From NCBI GenBank assembly GCA_045614825.1, contig JAZLDO010000131.1, positions 1 through 8,698 of the forward strand: 8,698 nt of DNA, in the 5' to 3' direction. Origin of the DNA: Aphodosoma sp045614825. GTDB taxonomy: Bacteria > Bacteroidota > Bacteroidia > Bacteroidales > Paludibacteraceae. A program made the position numbers and the translations under genes. This document shows positions 6,045 through 8,698 of this stretch, one piece after another; the stretch's first letter is position 1; each line of letters opens with the position of its first letter. The notes beneath the pieces were generated by a model. That model was given only the letters and a program-made list of their open reading frames with translations, had not been told where the DNA came from and ran no database searches.

Positions 6045-6659
6045 ATGGATATGAAGAAAATATTATTTGTATTTTTAATAGCATTTTTGCCTTTGTATGT
6101 GTTTGCGCAAAGTAGCGCAGAGCGTAGGGTTAAAGCGGCTGTAACAGAGCTGAAACGTTCGGCGTATGAAGGGCAATTCACACTGTTATATTATAGTTCA
6201 GCTAATGATGCTACCGATAAACAGTCGGGTGAGATAACTTTAAAAGGTAATAAATTTCGTATAATATTAGGTGGCAATGAGACTAAATTTGATGGTAAAA
6301 CACAATGGATGTTTGTGTCGGAATATAATGAGGTTTCAATCACCGAGCCAACAACAGATGAGTTGAAAGAGATAAGTCCATTGGCTATGATAGAGCATTA
6401 TGTGGAGAAAGACCGAATAAGTGAGGGTGAGGATGGTGAGATTAATTTTTATCCTACAGAACCGAAATCGAGTGAATATTTTCGTATTGAATTACGCTTG
6501 AATAAAGCAGATTTGCCTACTCGATTGGTGATACATCAAAAAAATGGAGATAAAATCACACTTGTTTGGGATAGTTTGAATAAGGCAAAAGTGGATGATG
6601 CGTATTTCTATTTTGATATAGCTAAATATCCTAATGTAGAGGTAAATGATTTAAGATAA
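6045..6659 (+). CDS. lolA: LolA-like periplasmic outer-membrane lipoprotein carrier
   Basis: LolA-family proteins take lipoproteins from the inner-membrane LolCDE exporter and carry them across the periplasm. The 204-residue product starts with a clear signal peptide: MDMKK, a hydrophobic core, then YVFA cleaved before Q22. The mature part is rich in beta-strands, with family-like features such as GEITLKGNKFRI (residues 67-78), WMFVSEYNEVSI (88-99) and the late stretch LPTRLVIHQKNGDKITLVWD, compatible with the half-barrel lipid-binding fold. Sequence similarity to enteric LolA is low, so the call rests on signal peptide, size, strand pattern and the ftsK-lolA gene order shared with E. coli. 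An alternative start at the ATG at 6051 (MKKILFVF) is equally plausible. It lies 31 bp after ftsK and 11 bp before the TlpA-like gene, probably one transcript. Confidence 0.8.
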   Translation: MDMKKILFVFLIAFLPLYVFAQSSAERRVKAAVTELKRSAYEGQFTLLYYSSANDATDKQSGEITLKGNKFRIILGGNETKFDGKTQWMFVSEYNEVSITEPTTDELKEISPLAMIEHYVEKDRISEGEDGEINFYPTEPKSSEYFRIELRLNKADLPTRLVIHQKNGDKITLVWDSLNKAKVDDAYFYFDIAKYPNVEVNDLR

Positions 6660-6670
6660 GTTGATAATAT

Positions 6671-7201
6671 ATGAAAAAGGTATTATTGTTTTTATTGTGC
6701 ATTTTGAATTTTGCATTGTGCATTCAAGTAAATGCTCAAGAGGGTGAAGATCGTGGTTATATTGTGAAAGTTGGTGATATGGCTCCTGACTTTGAATTGA
6801 TTATGGATGATGGTAAAACTATTCATCTTAGTGAATTACGAGGCAAAGTAGTTATGCTTCAGTTTACTGCCTCATGGTGTGGTATCTGTCGTAAGGAAAT
6901 GCCTCATATAGAGAGCGATATTTGGCTTCGTCATAAAGATAATAAAGATTTTGTGCTTGTGGGTATTGATAGAGAAGAGACACCTGATAAGGTTGCTTTA
7001 TTGCGTGAAGTTACAAAGATAACTTATCCATTGGCATATGATACAACGGGGGATGTTTTTAGATTGTATGCCCATCCCAATGCAGGTATAACTCGTAATG
7101 TGCTTGTTGATAGAGATGGCAAAATAGTTATGCTTACTCGTAAATTTGATGAGCAAGAGTTTAAGGCTTTATGCACTAAAATTGATGAATTATTAAAGTA
7201 A
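6671..7201 (+). CDS. TlpA-like thiol-disulfide oxidoreductase, periplasmic
   Basis: Thioredoxin-fold protein of the TlpA/AhpC-TSA superfamily, expected to reduce or exchange disulfides in the periplasm. Of 176 residues, about 1-22 form a signal peptide ending VNA before Q23. VGDMAPDFEL (34-43), the LSELRGKVVMLQF strand and the active site WCGIC (69-73, cysteines C70 and C73) follow. Where TlpA proteins usually have the cis-proline (GxPxxxLID), this one reads GITRNVLVD (139-147), so threonine T141 appears to replace proline. That could change redox behaviour or substrate release. The hydrophobic core of the signal peptide, LCILNFALCI, is encoded by a TTGTGCA heptamer array. The gene follows the LolA-like gene by 11 bp and ends before a bidirectional terminator. 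Whether it serves lipoprotein maturation, peroxide defence or general thiol balance cannot be seen. Confidence 0.87.
   Translation: MKKVLLFLLCILNFALCIQVNAQEGEDRGYIVKVGDMAPDFELIMDDGKTIHLSELRGKVVMLQFTASWCGICRKEMPHIESDIWLRHKDNKDFVLVGIDREETPDKVALLREVTKITYPLAYDTTGDVFRLYAHPNAGITRNVLVDRDGKIVMLTRKFDEQEFKALCTKIDELLK
6695..6722 (+). repeat. TTGTGCA heptamer array encoding the signal-peptide core
   Basis: Four heptamers, TTGTGCA, TTTTGAA, TTTTGCA and TTGTGCA, run from 6695 to 6722, so TTGTGCATT recurs exactly 21 bp apart. This is the reverse complement of the TGCACAA unit in ftsK. Read in this frame it gives LCILNFALCI, hydrophobic enough to serve as the signal-peptide h-region. Confidence 0.7.
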
Positions 7202-7273
7202 TGAAATGACGGTTTTCTTCGGCATAGGTTGCTTGAAGGTATGGTGAGGATATATAAGTTTGTTGTGATACAA

Positions 7274-7310
7274 AAAAATGGCTACTCAAAAGAAGTGAGT
7301 AGCCATTTTT
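7274..7310. terminator. Bidirectional intrinsic terminator
   Basis: A perfect 15-bp stem, AAAAATGGCTACTCA (7274-7288) paired with 7296-7310, surrounds a 7-nt loop. The stem core is TGGCTACTC and it is flanked by A- and T-runs, so it can end transcripts on both strands. It lies between the TlpA-like gene (plus strand) and iorB (minus strand), exactly where convergent units need one. Confidence 0.92.
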
Positions 7311-7330
7311 GTTATTGAGGATGTGTGTTA

Positions 7331-7909
7331 TTACATTTTGTCAGCAACAGCACGACCAGCGCGAAGGGCATCGATATTTGCATTTACGATAGCTTCGCCT
7401 TTGCGACCAAAGTTGCTACGTACTGCATCTTCGAGTTTTTCGATGTCGATACCGAGATATTTAGAAGCTGCACCAAGAACTACCATGTTAGTGCCTTTAG
7501 GGTTGTGAACCTCTTTAGCAATAGTGTCAGCGTCAAATACGATGCTATGTGGCAATTTGTTGATTTCAGCGATGATAGCCTCTTTTTCTGGGTAGTTAGG
7601 GATGTTGATAAATGGGTTTTCGTTAGTGATTACCCAACCATCTTTGCTGAGGAATGGGAGGTAACGAAGTGCTTCCATTGGTTCAACTGAAAGGATGATG
7701 TCGCATTCGCCTTCAGGGATGAGGTCAGAAGCGATAGGTTTGTCGCTGATACGAAGGTGAGATTGAACGTCACCACCACGTTGACTCATACCGTGAGTTT
7801 CGGCTTGTTTCATATACCAACCCATATCGAGGGCAGCTTTTGAGATAATTGCAGCAGAACTTAAGGCACCCATACCGCCTACGCCGCAAAGAATAATATC
7901 TATTTTCAT
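7331..7909 (-). CDS. iorB: Indolepyruvate:ferredoxin oxidoreductase, beta subunit
   Basis: Small subunit of the enzyme that converts aryl-pyruvates (indolepyruvate, phenylpyruvate) plus CoA to aryl-acetyl-CoA and CO2 with reduction of ferredoxin, in amino-acid fermentation; in gut bacteria the reverse direction can also be used. The 192 residues show the gamma-type domain of pyruvate ferredoxin oxidoreductases: the nucleotide-like loop GVGGMG (9-14), the family stretch ETHGMSQRGGDVQSHLR (37-53), and GTNMVVLGA near residue 140. Length is normal. It lies 149 bp downstream of iorA in the usual A-then-B order. That gap is longer than in tightly packed operons and contains short repeats. No TAnnTTTG promoter is evident in the gap, so it is probably read from the iorA transcript. 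It ends just before the shared terminator. Confidence 0.92.
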   Translation of the reverse strand: MKIDIILCGVGGMGALSSAAIISKAALDMGWYMKQAETHGMSQRGGDVQSHLRISDKPIASDLIPEGECDIILSVEPMEALRYLPFLSKDGWVITNENPFINIPNYPEKEAIIAEINKLPHSIVFDADTIAKEVHNPKGTNMVVLGAASKYLGIDIEKLEDAVRSNFGRKGEAIVNANIDALRAGRAVADKM

Positions 7910-7927
7910 ATTGATTTTTTATTTTTT

Positions 7928-7955
7928 AAGACAGGAATACAGGATGACATGTCTT
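7928..7955. repeat. ACAGGAAT repeat with AAGACA/TGTCTT inverted arms
   Basis: ACAGGAAT (7931-7938) and ACAGGATG (7939-7946) form an 8-nt direct repeat, enclosed by AAGACA (7928-7933) and its complement TGTCTT (7950-7955). It lies in the iorA-iorB gap, about 20 bp before the iorB start, so it could fold in the leader of iorB. It may equally be a decayed dispersed repeat. Confidence 0.4.
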
Positions 7956-8026
7956 GTTTGGCTCTTGTAATCTTTGTCTTTGTGTAGTTTATAATTTTTG
8001 GTAGTTTTTTCGTGTATGAACTTTGG

Positions 8027-8064
8027 TGAGAAATTTCTCATTTATCATTCCTAATTCCTCATTG
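8027..8064. repeat. CTCATTC heptamers and TGAGAAATTTCTCA palindrome at iorA stop
   Basis: Four imperfect heptamers on the plus strand (CTCATTT, ATCATTC, CTAATTC, CTCATTG; 8037-8064) overlap the iorA stop codon. They adjoin a perfect 14-nt palindrome, TGAGAAATTTCTCA (8027-8040). The 7-nt period matches the arrays in ftsK, its leader and the TlpA-like gene, but the unit differs. The array begins three bases inside the iorA coding sequence. Confidence 0.55.
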
Positions 8065-8698
8065 TTTTTTAGCAGCTTTGAGACGTTTGTTCAATGCTAC
8101 GATACATTCGCGACGTGGGATGATTACAGAAACACCTTTGTAAGCGATTTCTTCTTTCATGATAGCCACGTTTTCTTCGAAGTATTTTTTGAGTGGATTG
8201 ATCACGCGGATGTGAGCTGGGTCAACGCCAAGACCAGTACAGATGCTTTCGATGCGACCTGTAGCCGATGATTTTTGCGAACCTGTCATACCTGTGATAC
8301 CATTGTCGAGGATGATAACTGTTACGTTAGCATTGTCAACGCAGCAATCCAACAAGCCAGTCATACCTGAGTGAGTGAATGTAGAGTCGCCGATAACTGC
8401 TACAGATGGCAACAAGTCAGCTTCCGAAGCACCTTTAGCCATAGTGATAGAAGCACCCATATCTACAGTAGAGTAGATAGCTTGGAATGGAGGCAATGCA
8501 CCGAGTGTGTAGCAACCGATATCAGAGAATACGCGACCACCAGGGAATGATTTCATAGCTTCGTTCAATGCTGTGTATGAGTCGATATGAGGACATCCGT
8601 CGCACAATTTTGGAGGACGTGGAGCTACGAGTGATGGGATTGGCATACCTTCTTTAACTTCCAAACCGAGAGCTTTGCCTACCAAGTTTGGTGACAAT
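8059..8698 (-). CDS. iorA: Indolepyruvate:ferredoxin oxidoreductase, alpha subunit (C-terminal part)
   Basis: The frame is open to the right edge, so only about the last 213 residues are present; the TTG at 8697 is internal and not the real start. Counting from that TTG, CDGCPH (32-37) matches the CxGCPH element of the family. GDSTFTHSGMTGLL (103-116), with N132 in ILDNGITGMTG, is the thiamine-diphosphate binding motif. The subunit carries thiamine diphosphate and does the decarboxylation together with IorB, encoded next. The protein ends at RRECIVALNKRLKAAKKQ. Many archaeal and clostridial homologues continue here into a ferredoxin-like domain with two CxxCxxCxxxC motifs; none is present. 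The stop is embedded in a heptamer repeat. Promoter and N-terminal domain lie outside the window. Confidence 0.93.
   Translation of the reverse strand, partial: LSPNLVGKALGLEVKEGMPIPSLVAPRPPKLCDGCPHIDSYTALNEAMKSFPGGRVFSDIGCYTLGALPPFQAIYSTVDMGASITMAKGASEADLLPSVAVIGDSTFTHSGMTGLLDCCVDNANVTVIILDNGITGMTGSQKSSATGRIESICTGLGVDPAHIRVINPLKKYFEENVAIMKEEIAYKGVSVIIPRRECIVALNKRLKAAKKQ

Noticed and set aside
3425..8064. A CRISPR array formed by the short repeats
   Set aside because: Units are 7-9 nt without spacers; there are no 25-40 bp repeats or cas genes.

Overview
The window looks like chromosomal DNA from a member of the Bacteroidales (phylum Bacteroidota). The reasons are a BspA-type leucine-rich-repeat protein with the Bacteroidales repeat style, promoters of the TTTG-N19/20-TAnnTTTG type used by this phylum, start codons preceded by A/T-rich sequence and not by Shine-Dalgarno sites, a short FtsK with an acidic linker, and an indolepyruvate:ferredoxin oxidoreductase. 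The genus cannot be fixed from the sequence.

Left third (1-2917, all on the minus strand, visibly more A/T-rich than the rest): an accessory cluster read right to left. It holds an unrecognised 78-residue protein, a PD-(D/E)XK nuclease-like protein (308 aa) with its own well-matched promoter, and a BspA-like leucine-rich-repeat protein whose start codon overlaps the nuclease stop codon (ATGA). The repeat protein runs off the left edge. It cannot have a signal peptide, because an in-frame stop lies ten codons upstream of its start. A cytoplasmic repeat protein translationally coupled to a nuclease is the best candidate here for an undescribed system, possibly defence. That function is inference from gene arrangement only.

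Middle (2918-3466): a 549-bp A/T-rich divergent intergenic region with a G/C hairpin, a perfect 16-bp inverted repeat, a dispersed-type palindrome, a perfect DnaA box with a degenerate neighbour, the ftsK promoter, and a heptamer repeat in the ftsK leader.

Core block (3467-7201, plus strand): ftsK (DNA translocase), a LolA-like periplasmic lipoprotein carrier, and a TlpA-like periplasmic thiol-disulfide protein. Gaps are only 31 and 11 bp, so this is probably one operon. It ends at a strong bidirectional terminator (7274-7310) shared with the convergent genes on the right.

Right end (7331-8698, minus strand): iorA (C-terminal part only) followed by iorB, which oxidise indolepyruvate and other aryl-pyruvates with ferredoxin as electron acceptor.

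A theme across the window is short tandem repeats with a 7-nt period. The same TGCACAA/TTGTGCA heptamer, in opposite orientations, sits inside the ftsK coding sequence (acidic linker) and inside the signal peptide of the TlpA-like gene. Other heptamers sit in the ftsK leader and across the iorA stop codon. Because 7 is not a multiple of 3, a heptamer array is read in all three frames in turn; the TGCACAA unit has no stop in either orientation, which may explain why it is tolerated in genes.
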